Below are positions 1 to 7,910 of a stretch of 19,159 bases of DNA, one piece after another. Below the pieces are notes generated by a model, which saw only the letters and a program-made list of their open reading frames with translations, had not been told where the DNA came from and made no database searches. A program made the translations under genes and the position numbers. Each line of letters begins with the position of its first letter. The stretch's first letter is position 1. This DNA is from an uncultured Methanobrevibacter sp. (GTDB taxonomy: Archaea; Methanobacteriota; Methanobacteria; Methanobacteriales; Methanobacteriaceae): NCBI GenBank assembly GCA_904501935.1, contig CAJGDA010000017.1, positions 1 through 19,159 of the forward strand. Reading direction: 5' to 3'.

Positions 1-2
1 CA

Positions 3-308
3 TTACCAGCAAACATGGTTGGTCCAGTATGTGACATGTGTTCCGCAGTAACCGCAATTACCTACGCAGGTATCTTAGCTTACAGAGACACTGTAACCCA
101 AATCTTAGGTGCACCTGCAGGATTTGCACAAAGCATGGCATTCGAATCATTATCCAACGTTACAAAATTAATGCAAGATGAAGGTATCGACAAAATAGAT
201 GATGCTCTTAACCCTGCTGCATTATTAGGTACCGCAGACTCAATGAACTTCGGATCCCTATCAGAACTCGTGCCTACTATGTTGGATTATTTAGGTAAAG
301 AAGAATAA
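3..308 (+). CDS. hmd: [Fe]-hydrogenase Hmd (5,10-methenyl-H4MPT hydrogenase), C-terminal part
   Basis: This is the last 101 codons of Hmd; the gene begins before the window and reads in from base 3. Hmd reversibly reduces methenyl- to methylene-tetrahydromethanopterin with H2 in the cytoplasm, using an iron-guanylylpyridinol cofactor. The visible part is the helical C-terminal dimerisation domain. It carries the family blocks GPVCDMCSAVTAITYAGIL and YRDTVTQILGAPAGFAQ, and near the end LLGTADSMNFG. From memory these match Methanothermobacter Hmd closely. The iron-ligand cysteine and the Rossmann domain lie upstream, outside the window, so intactness cannot be judged. The internal ATG at 15 is not a start, because the frame and the homology run through it. 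The cofactor genes hcgA-F follow on the same strand. Confidence 0.96.
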   Translation, partial: LPANMVGPVCDMCSAVTAITYAGILAYRDTVTQILGAPAGFAQSMAFESLSNVTKLMQDEGIDKIDDALNPAALLGTADSMNFGSLSELVPTMLDYLGKEE

Positions 309-314
309 GTTTAA

Positions 315-337
315 ATTGTTGGATTTAATCCAACAAT
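315..337 (+). terminator. Stem-loop just after hmd
   Basis: A perfect 9-bp stem (attgttgga / tccaacaat) with a 5-base loop starts 6 bases after the hmd stop. It is followed within about 10 bases by an AT stretch with six T at 349-354. It resembles an intrinsic terminator, but the T-run is offset and falls inside the next stem. It may therefore end only some transcripts and let others read into hcgA, or protect the 3' end of hmd mRNA. Confidence 0.55.
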
Positions 338-340
338 AAT

Positions 341-391
341 TTAACTTATTTTTTAATTGTTATGAAGAATAGCCATTAAAAAATAAGTTAA
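341..391 (+). repeat. Long AT-rich inverted repeat between hmd and hcgA
   Basis: Arms 341-357 (ttaacttattttttaat) and 375-391 (attaaaaaataagttaa) are exact reverse complements over 17 bases, around a 17-base spacer. In RNA this would be a long, weak, AT-rich hairpin directly after the stem-loop at 315-337 and about 30 bases before the hcgA start. In DNA it could also be a protein-binding palindrome. Confidence 0.7.
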
Positions 392-420
392 GTTTAGAGA
401 ATGAATAAGTTGGTGTAAAC

Positions 421-1419
421 TTGATTGATGAAATTTTAGATAAAGCAAAACAAGGACAAGAATTAACTGATGATGAATTTTTAGAATTGTTAAATATCAA
501 AAATGATGAAGATTTAGAAAAATTATTCAAGATAGCATGCGATATAAGAGATGATCAATCAAAAATGATTAAATTAACATCTACAGTGCATCTTACAAAT
601 AAATGCCAAATTCAACCTAGATGTGAATATTGCGGATTTGCCGAAGAAACTTCTGAAAAAGGTTATTTCAATGCATTTTACAAATCCAACGATGAAATAT
701 TGGCTGCAGTTAAATCCATTGAAGAGGCTCACATTCCACGCGTAAGCTGTTCTGGAGGATATGGGTATAAAGGAAAACAGGCCGTAAACGCTTGTAAAAT
801 CGTGAAAGAAAACTCAAACTTAGAAATTCTTGTTAATGTTGGTGGGGATTTAACTGAAAAATCAGTCCAAGAGCTTGCAGAATTAGGTGCAGATACAATT
901 TGTTGCAATTTAGAAACAATTAATGAAGATGTATTCTATCAAAGGAAACCTGGAGACTCACTAGACCAAAGAATATTGACTTGCAAAAGGGTGAGTGATG
1001 AGGGCATCGGATTATCTTCAGGACTGCTTTTAGGACTTGGTGAAAGTAAGGAAGATAGGATAAAACACTTGCGCTATTTATCCAACTTCAAAACATTGGA
1101 AGAAATTCCAATTATGGGTTTCAATCCATATGAAGGTACACCAATGGCAGATTGGCCTGCATTCCCACTGAAAGAACAGTTAAAAATGGTTGCAGTTACA
1201 AGGATAATGTATCCTGAAATTACAATTACAATGCCAACACCAACAGTTGGCCCTGAAAATGTGGAATTTTCACTTAAAGCTGGTGCAAACAACTTAGCGA
1301 CAGTGATTGCTGATAATTATCCTCATGAAGTTAAAGGTGTGGGTTCTCCAAACTATGGAAATTATACTGAAGTCGTTAACGTTATAGAAAAATTGGATTT
1401 GATACCTCAAACTATTTAA
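421..1419 (+). CDS. hcgA: HcgA, radical SAM protein of FeGP cofactor synthesis
   Basis: A 332-residue BioB/HydE-like radical SAM enzyme needed to make the FeGP cofactor of Hmd; its exact reaction is not something I can read from sequence. The cluster ligands are C62, C68 and C71, spaced CX5CX2C rather than the usual CX3CX2C. This is the known hallmark of HcgA. A glycine-rich SAM-binding block (SGGYGYKG, about 111-118) and a BioB-like NLETI strand (163-167) follow. The start is TTG at 421, supported by GGTG at 412-415 with a 5-base spacer; the upstream ATG at 401 meets a stop after five codons. A run of seven T (1424-1430) right after the stop might trim readthrough into hcgB. The gene is first of the hcgA-F run. 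Confidence 0.95.
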   Translation: MIDEILDKAKQGQELTDDEFLELLNIKNDEDLEKLFKIACDIRDDQSKMIKLTSTVHLTNKCQIQPRCEYCGFAEETSEKGYFNAFYKSNDEILAAVKSIEEAHIPRVSCSGGYGYKGKQAVNACKIVKENSNLEILVNVGGDLTEKSVQELAELGADTICCNLETINEDVFYQRKPGDSLDQRILTCKRVSDEGIGLSSGLLLGLGESKEDRIKHLRYLSNFKTLEEIPIMGFNPYEGTPMADWPAFPLKEQLKMVAVTRIMYPEITITMPTPTVGPENVEFSLKAGANNLATVIADNYPHEVKGVGSPNYGNYTEVVNVIEKLDLIPQTI

Positions 1420-1443
1420 TCTCTTTTTTTAAGATATGATACT

Positions 1444-1926
1444 ATGGCATTTGAAAAGATGATAAGAAATGCATTTGAAGAATCTAGAAATAACACTAGA
1501 TTAGGGGATACTCTTGAAGAGATAACAGAAATTCAAGAATATATCAAAAATGCTGAAAAAATTTACATACCTAATAAAAACGGGATAAAAGTAGAGGTAT
1601 TAAACAAAGTTTTAAAAAGCTATGGGTTGCCTGAAGCCAAGATACTTCAAATCAATACAAATACTGCAGATACAAGCAGAATCCCTGCTCTCGCAAAAGC
1701 GTATATGGCGCTTGATCAAAGTGATGCAGACTTAATAATAGCTAGAGGCCGTTTAGGAATTCCAGGATCCGGTTCACTGCTCATTTTTATCGACAATAAA
1801 GGAAGGATACTGACTGCTGGAACTTCACCTTCACATATAATTCATAAAAAAACAATTGAAGATGCAGTTTACAGTGAAGCATGCGAAGCTCTTGAAAAAA
1901 TTGGCTTTGAAAAAATAGAAGGTTAA
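1444..1926 (+). CDS. hcgB: HcgB, guanylyltransferase of FeGP cofactor synthesis
   Basis: A 160-residue member of the HcgB (DUF3236) family. HcgB joins GMP from GTP to the hydroxypyridinol precursor, giving guanylylpyridinol. Family blocks seen are NTNTADTSR (71-79), RGRLGIPGSGSLL (101-113), likely at the nucleotide/pyridinol site, and TAGTSPSHIIHKK (124-136). The length is normal for the family. The start at 1444 lies 24 bases after hcgA and has no clear Shine-Dalgarno motif. hcgC starts 3 bases after its stop, so the two are almost certainly cotranscribed. Confidence 0.95.
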   Translation: MAFEKMIRNAFEESRNNTRLGDTLEEITEIQEYIKNAEKIYIPNKNGIKVEVLNKVLKSYGLPEAKILQINTNTADTSRIPALAKAYMALDQSDADLIIARGRLGIPGSGSLLIFIDNKGRILTAGTSPSHIIHKKTIEDAVYSEACEALEKIGFEKIEG

Positions 1927-1929
1927 ATA

Positions 1930-2715
1930 ATGGAAATTGATACTGGGATAACTTCTGAAGTGTTCACAATAAAATCTGAAACTAAATTAGTTGATATATT
2001 TAATGAAATTATTTTAAAAAAATCAAAAGCTGTTTTTGATTATATTGAGAGCTTGAATACAGATATAAACACCAAAATAGTTGTTATTGGAACTTATTTT
2101 ACTGGCGTTGGAATTGTTAAAAAATTAAGCGAAAAATATGAAAATATCTTATTAATTGACATTTACCCTCATTTAGAAGAACTGTTGCAAACACAATTAG
2201 GAGGAAGCTTGAAAAGCGAGATTGAATTTTCATCTAACTTGGATTTGATTTATTCCGGCGACATTGTTATTGATACAACTGGCTTTGGCGGAATCAATGT
2301 TGAGCAGTCATCAAAATTTGATGTCGAAGCATTCATAATAGAAGATCCAGTTGCTGAAGATAATGATGAACTCTTAAAAGAAAAAAATAATATCTATAAA
2401 AGATTGGAAGCAGTCAACTCTCCGAACAAGGCAATCATAAAAACAACCGGCATCAATACCAAAACTTCCGGAACAATGACACTGACAATAGGGATTCTAA
2501 CAAATCTGCTAAACAAATGTCATGGAAAGGAGGGAGTTCTTTATAGTGCCTGTGAAATGGGATTTTTTGAAGAAGTTATCTTCAAAGAAAAAGACATTGC
2601 AAAATTTATTGAATTGACTGATGCAAACGCTTTTAAAGTATCGACAATCAACCCATTTAATTTAGATAGCTTAATTGCTGAAGAGTTGAATAAGATAAAT
2701 TCAAAAATGATTTAA
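1930..2715 (+). CDS. hcgC: HcgC, pyridinol C3-methyltransferase of FeGP cofactor synthesis
   Basis: A 261-residue HcgC-family (DUF1188) protein. HcgC is a SAM-dependent methyltransferase that adds the C3 methyl group of the pyridinol ring. A Rossmann-like nucleotide-binding strand and turn is visible at VVIGTYFTG (51-59), with the next strand ending LLIDIYP (74-80) and a glycine-rich turn DTTGFGG (115-121). The middle block KTTGINTKTSGTMTLTIG (171-188) is typical of the family as I remember it. It starts 3 bases after hcgB, and its stop directly abuts the hcgD start with no spacer, indicating translational coupling. Confidence 0.94.
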   Translation: MEIDTGITSEVFTIKSETKLVDIFNEIILKKSKAVFDYIESLNTDINTKIVVIGTYFTGVGIVKKLSEKYENILLIDIYPHLEELLQTQLGGSLKSEIEFSSNLDLIYSGDIVIDTTGFGGINVEQSSKFDVEAFIIEDPVAEDNDELLKEKNNIYKRLEAVNSPNKAIIKTTGINTKTSGTMTLTIGILTNLLNKCHGKEGVLYSACEMGFFEEVIFKEKDIAKFIELTDANAFKVSTINPFNLDSLIAEELNKINSKMI

Positions 2716-3414
2716 ATGATTCTTAAAGAAATAATTGACTTTATAGATGAAAAAATACCAAAATCATTGGCTCTAAAGAGAGATGAAGTAGGATTTAAAA
2801 AAGATTATGAATTGAACCAAAACATTACCTCAATTAAAGTCTATATGGATTTGCTGCCTGAAGATGATGGTGGATTTGAAAATACGTTGATAATCACACA
2901 CCATCCTCCATTATTCATCCCAAAAACACCAACATATACAATACACTCTAACTGGGATATAATTGAGGGTGGTGCTTGTGATTCACTTGCAAATACATTG
3001 AAATTAGAGGTTATTGATTATTTTTATACTGATACAAAAATAGGAAGAGTATGCAAATCAAATCAAAAGTTTAGTGAATTGAAAAAGGATATTCTGGATA
3101 ACTTCACTAATGTGAGGATTGTAAATAATTTGGATGATGAAAAATTAATAGATAAAGTTGGAATCATATCCGGTTTTGGACTTAAAAATTCAGAATACAT
3201 TAAATTATCAAAAAATAAAGATTTAGACATTTTAATTTCGGGAGACCTAACACAAGAAACTGCAATTCTTGCAAAAAATTTAGGAATAACCCTGATTGAT
3301 TTAAATCATCACGAAAGTGAAATTCCCGGATTATATGTTCTTAATGATATTTTAAAAGAACTTGACGTTGACATTGAAGTTATTGATAAAAAACCTATGG
3401 ATGTACTAAAATGA
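2716..3414 (+). CDS. hcgD: HcgD, NIF3-like dinuclear-metal protein of FeGP cofactor synthesis
   Basis: A 232-residue NIF3-family protein. HcgD binds two irons and is proposed to supply iron to the FeGP cofactor. Candidate metal ligands are H62 and H63 in ITHHPPLF, H77 with D81 in the following segment, D177 in SGDLTQE, and H198, H199 and E200 in DLNHHESE. That is the usual NIF3 set at the usual spacing. Its ATG touches the hcgC stop, and its last four bases (ATGA) overlap the hcgE start. Without the cluster I would have called it only NIF3-like; the context makes HcgD firm. Confidence 0.93.
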   Translation: MILKEIIDFIDEKIPKSLALKRDEVGFKKDYELNQNITSIKVYMDLLPEDDGGFENTLIITHHPPLFIPKTPTYTIHSNWDIIEGGACDSLANTLKLEVIDYFYTDTKIGRVCKSNQKFSELKKDILDNFTNVRIVNNLDDEKLIDKVGIISGFGLKNSEYIKLSKNKDLDILISGDLTQETAILAKNLGITLIDLNHHESEIPGLYVLNDILKELDVDIEVIDKKPMDVLK

Positions 3415-4064
3415 CAAATGATGAAATAAAAAAAATGGAAGACAAGCAAGTCCCTCGCGGAAGAATCGACTTAATCGGATGTGGAAGATTAGGTTTGAGA
3501 ATTGGAATTAACCTGATACAAGTTCACAGAGGCGGGCCCAAAATCATAGGTGCTTTTGATGGTCAGGAAATTGATGGGGGCGATGTTATTTTTACACTTC
3601 TTGGAGCAGAAACCAGAAAACCAAAACCAGAATTCCTAGAGCAACTATGCACACACAAAGAAGATTTCAGGAAAGTCATCAGCTATCCAGAATACATAAC
3701 AGAAGAAAATCTAGATTTGTTGGAGGGTGATGTGGTGATTATTGTTATTGCTGGCGGAAATACAATACCAACAGCAGCCAAAATCATTAAACACGCTCAT
3801 GAAAGAGGGGCTAAAACTATTGGAACTGCAGGAATATTTGGATTTGGAAACGAAAACATTGAAATAAAAGATATATCCGAATATGATGATTCCAATCCTG
3901 CTGTCGAAGAGTTAAGAAAAGAGGGAATTGTAGAAAATCACTTGGTTTTAACAACAAATAAATTAATTAGAGATAATGAGCCTGTAACACCCTATACCCT
4001 CGATGAAGTTGCAAAAATCATTACAATGAATGCATTGAAATTATTGAGAGATCAGCATGATTAA
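3411..4064 (+). CDS. hcgE: HcgE, E1/ThiF-like adenylyltransferase of FeGP cofactor synthesis
   Basis: A 217-residue protein of the E1/ThiF/MoeB-like fold. HcgE uses ATP to adenylylate the carboxylate of guanylylpyridinol, which HcgF then takes as a thioester. The nucleotide-binding loop is LIGCGRLGLRIG (21-32), and the acidic block FDGQEIDGGDVIF (49-61) fits the ATP site. A second glycine-rich stretch, GTAGIFGFGNE, lies near 138-148. It overlaps hcgD by 4 bases and hcgF by 8 bases, so HcgD, HcgE and HcgF are probably made in fixed proportion. Confidence 0.94.
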   Translation: MTNDEIKKMEDKQVPRGRIDLIGCGRLGLRIGINLIQVHRGGPKIIGAFDGQEIDGGDVIFTLLGAETRKPKPEFLEQLCTHKEDFRKVISYPEYITEENLDLLEGDVVIIVIAGGNTIPTAAKIIKHAHERGAKTIGTAGIFGFGNENIEIKDISEYDDSNPAVEELRKEGIVENHLVLTTNKLIRDNEPVTPYTLDEVAKIITMNALKLLRDQHD

Positions 4065-4620
4065 AATAGCGACCGCAGAATGTTTTACCCACGGAAAAAT
4101 AGGGCGGGAACTGCATGCGATAGCCCAAAATTACAAAGGAGAATTTGGAAGAGAATATATTAAAAATCCAAGTGAATATGGTGATTTTGACTATAACGAG
4201 CTTAGCGTGACTTGCAGTTTATTTATTCCAACAATTGAAGCTGTTGTAAAAATATTGGATGTTAAAAATCCCCCTAAACCAGATAAACTAATTAAAGGCA
4301 TTAAAGTTTATGATGAACAGGGAGATAAAACTGTAAGTAAAATTATGGCTCAAGCTGTTAAAGATTTGACTGATAGCGATATCGCAATTGGAACTACTGC
4401 CGGCGTGGGTCGTGGTGGAATCAGCATAATTACTGATGAATATGAACTGACAACTACCACAAATGTTTATGCAGACTTATGTGAAAACAATAGTAAAGCT
4501 TTATTTAAAAGATCAGAAGATGGAATTAAAAAAGCGTTAGAACTAATCCTACTGCTTCTAAACAATAAAATTGATGAAATTGAAAGCCTGGAAAATATTG
4601 AAATTATAAAGAAAGAATAA
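4057..4620 (+). CDS. hcgF: HcgF, guanylylpyridinol thioester carrier of FeGP cofactor synthesis
   Basis: A 187-residue HcgF protein. In studied homologues Cys9 forms a thioester with the carboxyl group of guanylylpyridinol, priming it to become the acyl-iron ligand. The same cysteine is present here at residue 9 (IATAECFTHGKIG), which is strong support. The glycine-rich block TTAGVGRGGISI (113-124) is the probable ligand-binding loop. It is the last gene of the run: a 143-base gap follows, with genes on the opposite strand beyond. hcgG is not next to it. Confidence 0.95.
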   Translation: MIKIATAECFTHGKIGRELHAIAQNYKGEFGREYIKNPSEYGDFDYNELSVTCSLFIPTIEAVVKILDVKNPPKPDKLIKGIKVYDEQGDKTVSKIMAQAVKDLTDSDIAIGTTAGVGRGGISIITDEYELTTTTNVYADLCENNSKALFKRSEDGIKKALELILLLLNNKIDEIESLENIEIIKKE

Positions 4621-4763
4621 TAATATAGGCGATAAAAAAAATTAAAACAGCGCTTTTCATTACTTTAAGAAATTATTTTTATGCCCAGAATATCTTTTAC
4701 ATTTCCCCAACAATGAAAACAACAAAACAAATATAGAGAATGTGAAATTATCAAAAAGAATAA

Positions 4764-5141
4764 TTAAACATTTTCAATTTCGCTTAAAATATATTTTTTT
4801 AATATTTTTACAGCTTCTTCACCATCTTCATCTAATCTTACCGCATCAAGAGGGTTCAAACCATAAGTTTTAACAACAGCATCGGCTGATATATTTTTAA
4901 TTGCATCAACATCCTTATCCTTCAATATGACTGAAGCACAATCATCCGCACAACCTGTTATTGTAACTATCTTTGCATCCTCTAAAATTGGAGAGCAATT
5001 ATTTGGTTGGGCTGAATATTCAGTTATACATGCCGCAACAATATTATCATTTTCCAGAGCCAATTCTACACTAGCTGCTCTTACAACCAAACCCAATGGG
5101 CTTAATCCACTGCATGAAACTAAAGCTATTTTTTCACTCAT
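4764..5141 (-). CDS. DGC-domain putative zinc-binding protein
   Basis: A 125-residue small cytoplasmic protein of the DGC family, whose members are thought to bind zinc through conserved cysteines; no reaction is established. Cysteines are C10 (VSCSGLSPLG), C38 (AACIT), C49 (NNCSP), and C64 and C68 (TGCADDCA), the GCxxxC block being the family signature. The glycine-rich SGLSPLG turn after C10 is also typical. Its start overlaps the stop of the upstream iron-sulfur gene by 4 bases (ATGA on the - strand), so it is the third gene of an operon with the aminotransferase. Only about 140 bases of AT-rich sequence separate its end from hcgF, with no convincing terminator. Confidence 0.8.
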   Translation of the reverse strand: MSEKIALVSCSGLSPLGLVVRAASVELALENDNIVAACITEYSAQPNNCSPILEDAKIVTITGCADDCASVILKDKDVDAIKNISADAVVKTYGLNPLDAVRLDEDGEEAVKILKKYILSEIENV

Positions 5142-5884
5142 TTTTTTTGCCTCTTTTTCATTCGATTATATCTTTGTTTAACCTTATTATAACCTCTTTT
5201 GTAAAATGGACATTTCAAAAGGCAGTCATTACAACCTTCCCTATGAGCCGTGCAAAGCTTTCTTAAAAATTTTCCATCTTCACCAAATGCATTTTCAGGA
5301 CATCTTTCAATGCAGACTCCACATGTGGAGCAGAAATCTGGAACCCACAACATGTCATTTTCACTTTTAAACGGCAAATTTTCAATTGATGTGTGAATCA
5401 TGAAAAACCCTGTGCTAATCCCCTCTTTAAAAAGACACATATTGCTTCTCGTAATGACGCAATCATTAGATTGCATAGCTATTGCCCTCATGCTTAAATC
5501 ATCGGCCAAAGGATGTATCAGATCCGCTTGAAATCCGTTTTTTCGCAAGAAATCGGCAAATTCATAAACATGAAAACCAAAATCCTGAAATTCCTCATCC
5601 ATTAGCTTGCATTTCCCTTTTGATGGTTCCATTTTAATCAATTCATCGCCCATCATAAATTTAAAAATGATTACATTGTCAAAATCAATGCGAAATTCGT
5701 TTTTAAATTCTTCAGACAATTTAGAATAGCTTAATCCTGCAAAGTTATATTTAAAAACTAATTTTTCTAAATCAAAAAGCATATCCTCTGAAATGATGGT
5801 TTTTGGATTTATAGGGTTTTCTATAGAATAAAAATTAGGAAGAGGTTTATGGTATCTAAACCCCTCAAAATTCATATTAATCAT
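5138..5884 (-). CDS. Double [4Fe-4S] cluster protein with a QueG-like C-terminal end
   Basis: A 248-residue protein with two clear [4Fe-4S] ligand sets near the C-terminus: C185, C188, C191, C195 (CxxCxxCxxxCP), then C211, C218, C221, C225, the last again followed by Pro. This layout, and the preceding segment with HPLADDLSMRA and a conserved-looking basic/acidic core, recalls the ferredoxin-like end of QueG-type (epoxyqueuosine reductase) and reductive-dehalogenase-like proteins. It is shorter, and I see no cobalamin motif. The tail is very basic (RMKKRQKK). It probably passes electrons in the cytoplasm. It overlaps the aminotransferase gene upstream and the DGC gene downstream by 4 bases each. 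Substrate and partner are unknown. Confidence 0.75.
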   Translation of the reverse strand: MINMNFEGFRYHKPLPNFYSIENPINPKTIISEDMLFDLEKLVFKYNFAGLSYSKLSEEFKNEFRIDFDNVIIFKFMMGDELIKMEPSKGKCKLMDEEFQDFGFHVYEFADFLRKNGFQADLIHPLADDLSMRAIAMQSNDCVITRSNMCLFKEGISTGFFMIHTSIENLPFKSENDMLWVPDFCSTCGVCIERCPENAFGEDGKFLRKLCTAHREGCNDCLLKCPFYKRGYNKVKQRYNRMKKRQKK

Positions 5885-7053
5885 TTTCTTAAAGCTTCAA
5901 CAGCTTTTGGGAACTCTTCACAGAATACCTTGACTTGTTCTGTTGGAATTGAGAAACTGACACGCAAGTATCTGTCTCCAAATTCTTCTGAAGTGTATTC
6001 TCCTTCTCTTGTGAACAATTTTTTATCAATCAAATAGTTGGACATATCCTTAGGATTGATTCCTGCACCGGACAAGTCGATTGCCATCATATTTGCATCA
6101 GATGGATAGACTGGCAAGAATACTCCTTCGATTGGTTCAACCATTTCATAAATCAGTCTTTGGTTTTCAAAGCAAGTTTCTCTCATCTTCTCAAACCATT
6201 GATTTTTTGATTTGAGACCTGCGATTGCACCATATTGGGAAATGATGTTTACTCCCAAATCATTGATAACCGCATTTTTAATAGCATCAATAATCGGTTT
6301 TGATGACACTACTCCGCCAATTCTTAAACCTGCCATTCCAAATATTTTTGAAAAGCTATAGATTGTTAATGTTTGACCTGGAGCGTAGTTTTCCGCATGG
6401 TAATGTTCACGTGCGAAGTCTTTGTAAGTCACATCGTGTAATAAGTATAAATCATTTTCTATTGCAATTTCTGCAAACTCTTTTAATTCATCTTCTGTAT
6501 ATGAGGAACCAAGTGGGTTTAAAGGATCGATCAAGATAACCATACGAGTATTCTCATCCATGTTTTCACGTAGTAAATCAGGAGTTAACTTATAGCCATT
6601 TTCTTCATAATAGATTGGAACATACCTTACTTCGCCTGCAAAACGATTTGCAAAGTCTCCAATGATAAAGTAACCCGGATCTGATAAGATCACATTGTCC
6701 TCAGGTTCTAGAAGTGCTTGCATACATAAGTATAAAGATTCTGTTGCGCCTGATGTCAATAGGACTTCAAAGTCTTCGAAACCTAAATCATCTAAAATCA
6801 ATTGTTTTAGCTCACTGAATCCTTCTGGGGCAGGATATCTGCAAAATGTCTTTTCTTTTATGGCTTCAATCATCGCATTGGCTATGGTATCGTCATGTAA
6901 ATGATTTGTATTTTGACCCATCCAAATCATGTCTTTGTCCATATACATGTCTTCAAAAAAGTCATTTGCACATTCATAACCTTCTGGAGGCACCCTTACA
7001 GTTTTATGAAACTTCATTTTAGGGTATTTTATATCAAAATCCTTATCCCTCAT
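5881..7053 (-). CDS. PLP-dependent class I/II aminotransferase
   Basis: A fold-type I aminotransferase of 390 residues. Numbering from the chosen start: PLP lysine K236 in SFSKIFGMAGLRIG, cofactor-ring aspartate D207 and Y210 (HDVTYKDF), N179 in DPLNPLG (a variant of the usual NPxNPTG), and the substrate carboxylate-binding arginine R374 (RYLRVSFS). It most resembles the aspartate/histidinol-phosphate aminotransferase superfamily, but substrate cannot be told. I chose ATG 7053 over the in-frame ATG at 7077, which adds eight unconserved-looking residues, because AGGTG (7061-7065 read on the - strand) sits 7 bases upstream of 7053. It heads a three-gene operon with overlapping starts and stops. 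Confidence 0.88.
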   Translation of the reverse strand: MRDKDFDIKYPKMKFHKTVRVPPEGYECANDFFEDMYMDKDMIWMGQNTNHLHDDTIANAMIEAIKEKTFCRYPAPEGFSELKQLILDDLGFEDFEVLLTSGATESLYLCMQALLEPEDNVILSDPGYFIIGDFANRFAGEVRYVPIYYEENGYKLTPDLLRENMDENTRMVILIDPLNPLGSSYTEDELKEFAEIAIENDLYLLHDVTYKDFAREHYHAENYAPGQTLTIYSFSKIFGMAGLRIGGVVSSKPIIDAIKNAVINDLGVNIISQYGAIAGLKSKNQWFEKMRETCFENQRLIYEMVEPIEGVFLPVYPSDANMMAIDLSGAGINPKDMSNYLIDKKLFTREGEYTSEEFGDRYLRVSFSIPTEQVKVFCEEFPKAVEALRK

Positions 7054-7112
7054 AATATCACACCTAGAAAATTCCAAAGTAAATATTTATTTTTAATTAT
7101 TAATAAAAGTAC

Positions 7113-7817
7113 CTAAATAATTCCCCTTGAAGTAATTGAAAAAACAGCCTGTTTGCCTTCAGGTAAGCTTCTATGGCGTTTTAGAGTAGCAACTCTTTGA
7201 TTTATTTCATCTCCGCGCTCGAGTTGGATTATAATTTTACTCCAATATTGTAGAATTGTTCCGCCAACCGCTTTAACATCACTGTTTCCTTCTTCATCGA
7301 TTGCACTGTATATCTGGTTTGTAACTATTACTGCAACATCATATTGTCTTGCAATTTTAGATAAAAGACCCATTTGCCTACCAAGTTCCTTATTTAGCTT
7401 TGCAGATTTCATATCATCCACCCTATACAATGCAACGGCGGAATCCAAAATAATTAAATCGACATCGTCATGGTTTCTTCTAAGCCAAACATCAATTGAC
7501 TTTAACTTATCGTTTTGCTCAAGAAAACTGGTTGGCTCAAAAACGATTATATTATTAGCTACATTTGAAAAATCAGACCCGGCAATTTGTTTTATTCTAT
7601 CAATAGATATTCCACCTTCAGTATCTATGTAGATAACCTTTTTATTACTTTTGGCAACATTAACCGCTAAAGTTAATGCTATATTGCTTTTGCCTGAACT
7701 TGGAGGTCCGAATATTTGAGTTATTGTCCCTTTCTCAAATCCTCCACCTAACATTACATCTAATGATGAGTTTGAAGGGATTTTATGATTATCTTCAAAA
7801 TTAGCCAATACTTTCAT
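7113..7817 (-). CDS. radB: DNA repair and recombination protein RadB
   Basis: A 234-residue RecA-fold protein of the archaeal RadB family, a recombinase paralogue that modulates RadA and lacks its N-terminal HhH domain. Walker A is GPPSSGKS (37-44) and Walker B LIILD (121-125). The VTNQIYS strand (about 155-161) and the VGGTILQYWSK block follow as in RadA/RadB. An in-frame ATG at 7856 would add 13 hydrophobic residues not expected in RadB. ATG 7817 is preferred because an AT-rich TATA-like stretch (7834-7852) is centred about 26 bases upstream, as for a leaderless mRNA. It lies upstream of the aminotransferase operon (59-base gap) and divergent from the secreted-protein gene. Confidence 0.93.
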   Translation of the reverse strand: MKVLANFEDNHKIPSNSSLDVMLGGGFEKGTITQIFGPPSSGKSNIALTLAVNVAKSNKKVIYIDTEGGISIDRIKQIAGSDFSNVANNIIVFEPTSFLEQNDKLKSIDVWLRRNHDDVDLIILDSAVALYRVDDMKSAKLNKELGRQMGLLSKIARQYDVAVIVTNQIYSAIDEEGNSDVKAVGGTILQYWSKIIIQLERGDEINQRVATLKRHRSLPEGKQAVFSITSRGII

Positions 7818-7833
7818 GATAAAATATTGGATG

Positions 7834-7852
7834 TTATAAAATATATAATTTA
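7834..7852. promoter_or_regulatory. Shared TATA-like box between radB and the surface-protein gene
   Basis: The 19 bases contain ttataaa and atatataat and read as TATA-like on both strands. On the - strand the distance fits a leaderless radB start at 7817. On the + strand it would place transcription near 7870, leaving a leader of about 40 bases with AAGGAG at 7896-7901 before the ATG at 7911. Confidence 0.5.
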
Positions 7853-7910
7853 ACAAATTTTAAATAACCCTACATCAATATTATCAAATAACTTTAAGGA
7901 GTTTTTTAAT

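Noticed and set aside
4621..4763. Possible small gene or RNA between hcgF and the DGC gene
   Set aside because: Only AT-rich sequence with no solid stem, start signal or long frame; it is the gap between two convergent units.
4927..5181. Open frame of 84 codons on the + strand
   Set aside because: Antisense to the DGC gene, whose cysteine signature and operon overlap show it is the real gene.
6516..6522. DPLNPLG in the aminotransferase as a damaged NPxNPTG motif
   Set aside because: The key asparagine is kept and the PLP lysine, aspartate, tyrosine and arginine are all present, so it is a family variant.
7818..7856. Upstream in-frame ATG at 7856 as the radB start
   Set aside because: It would add a hydrophobic leader foreign to RadB and would place the start inside the TATA-like promoter stretch.
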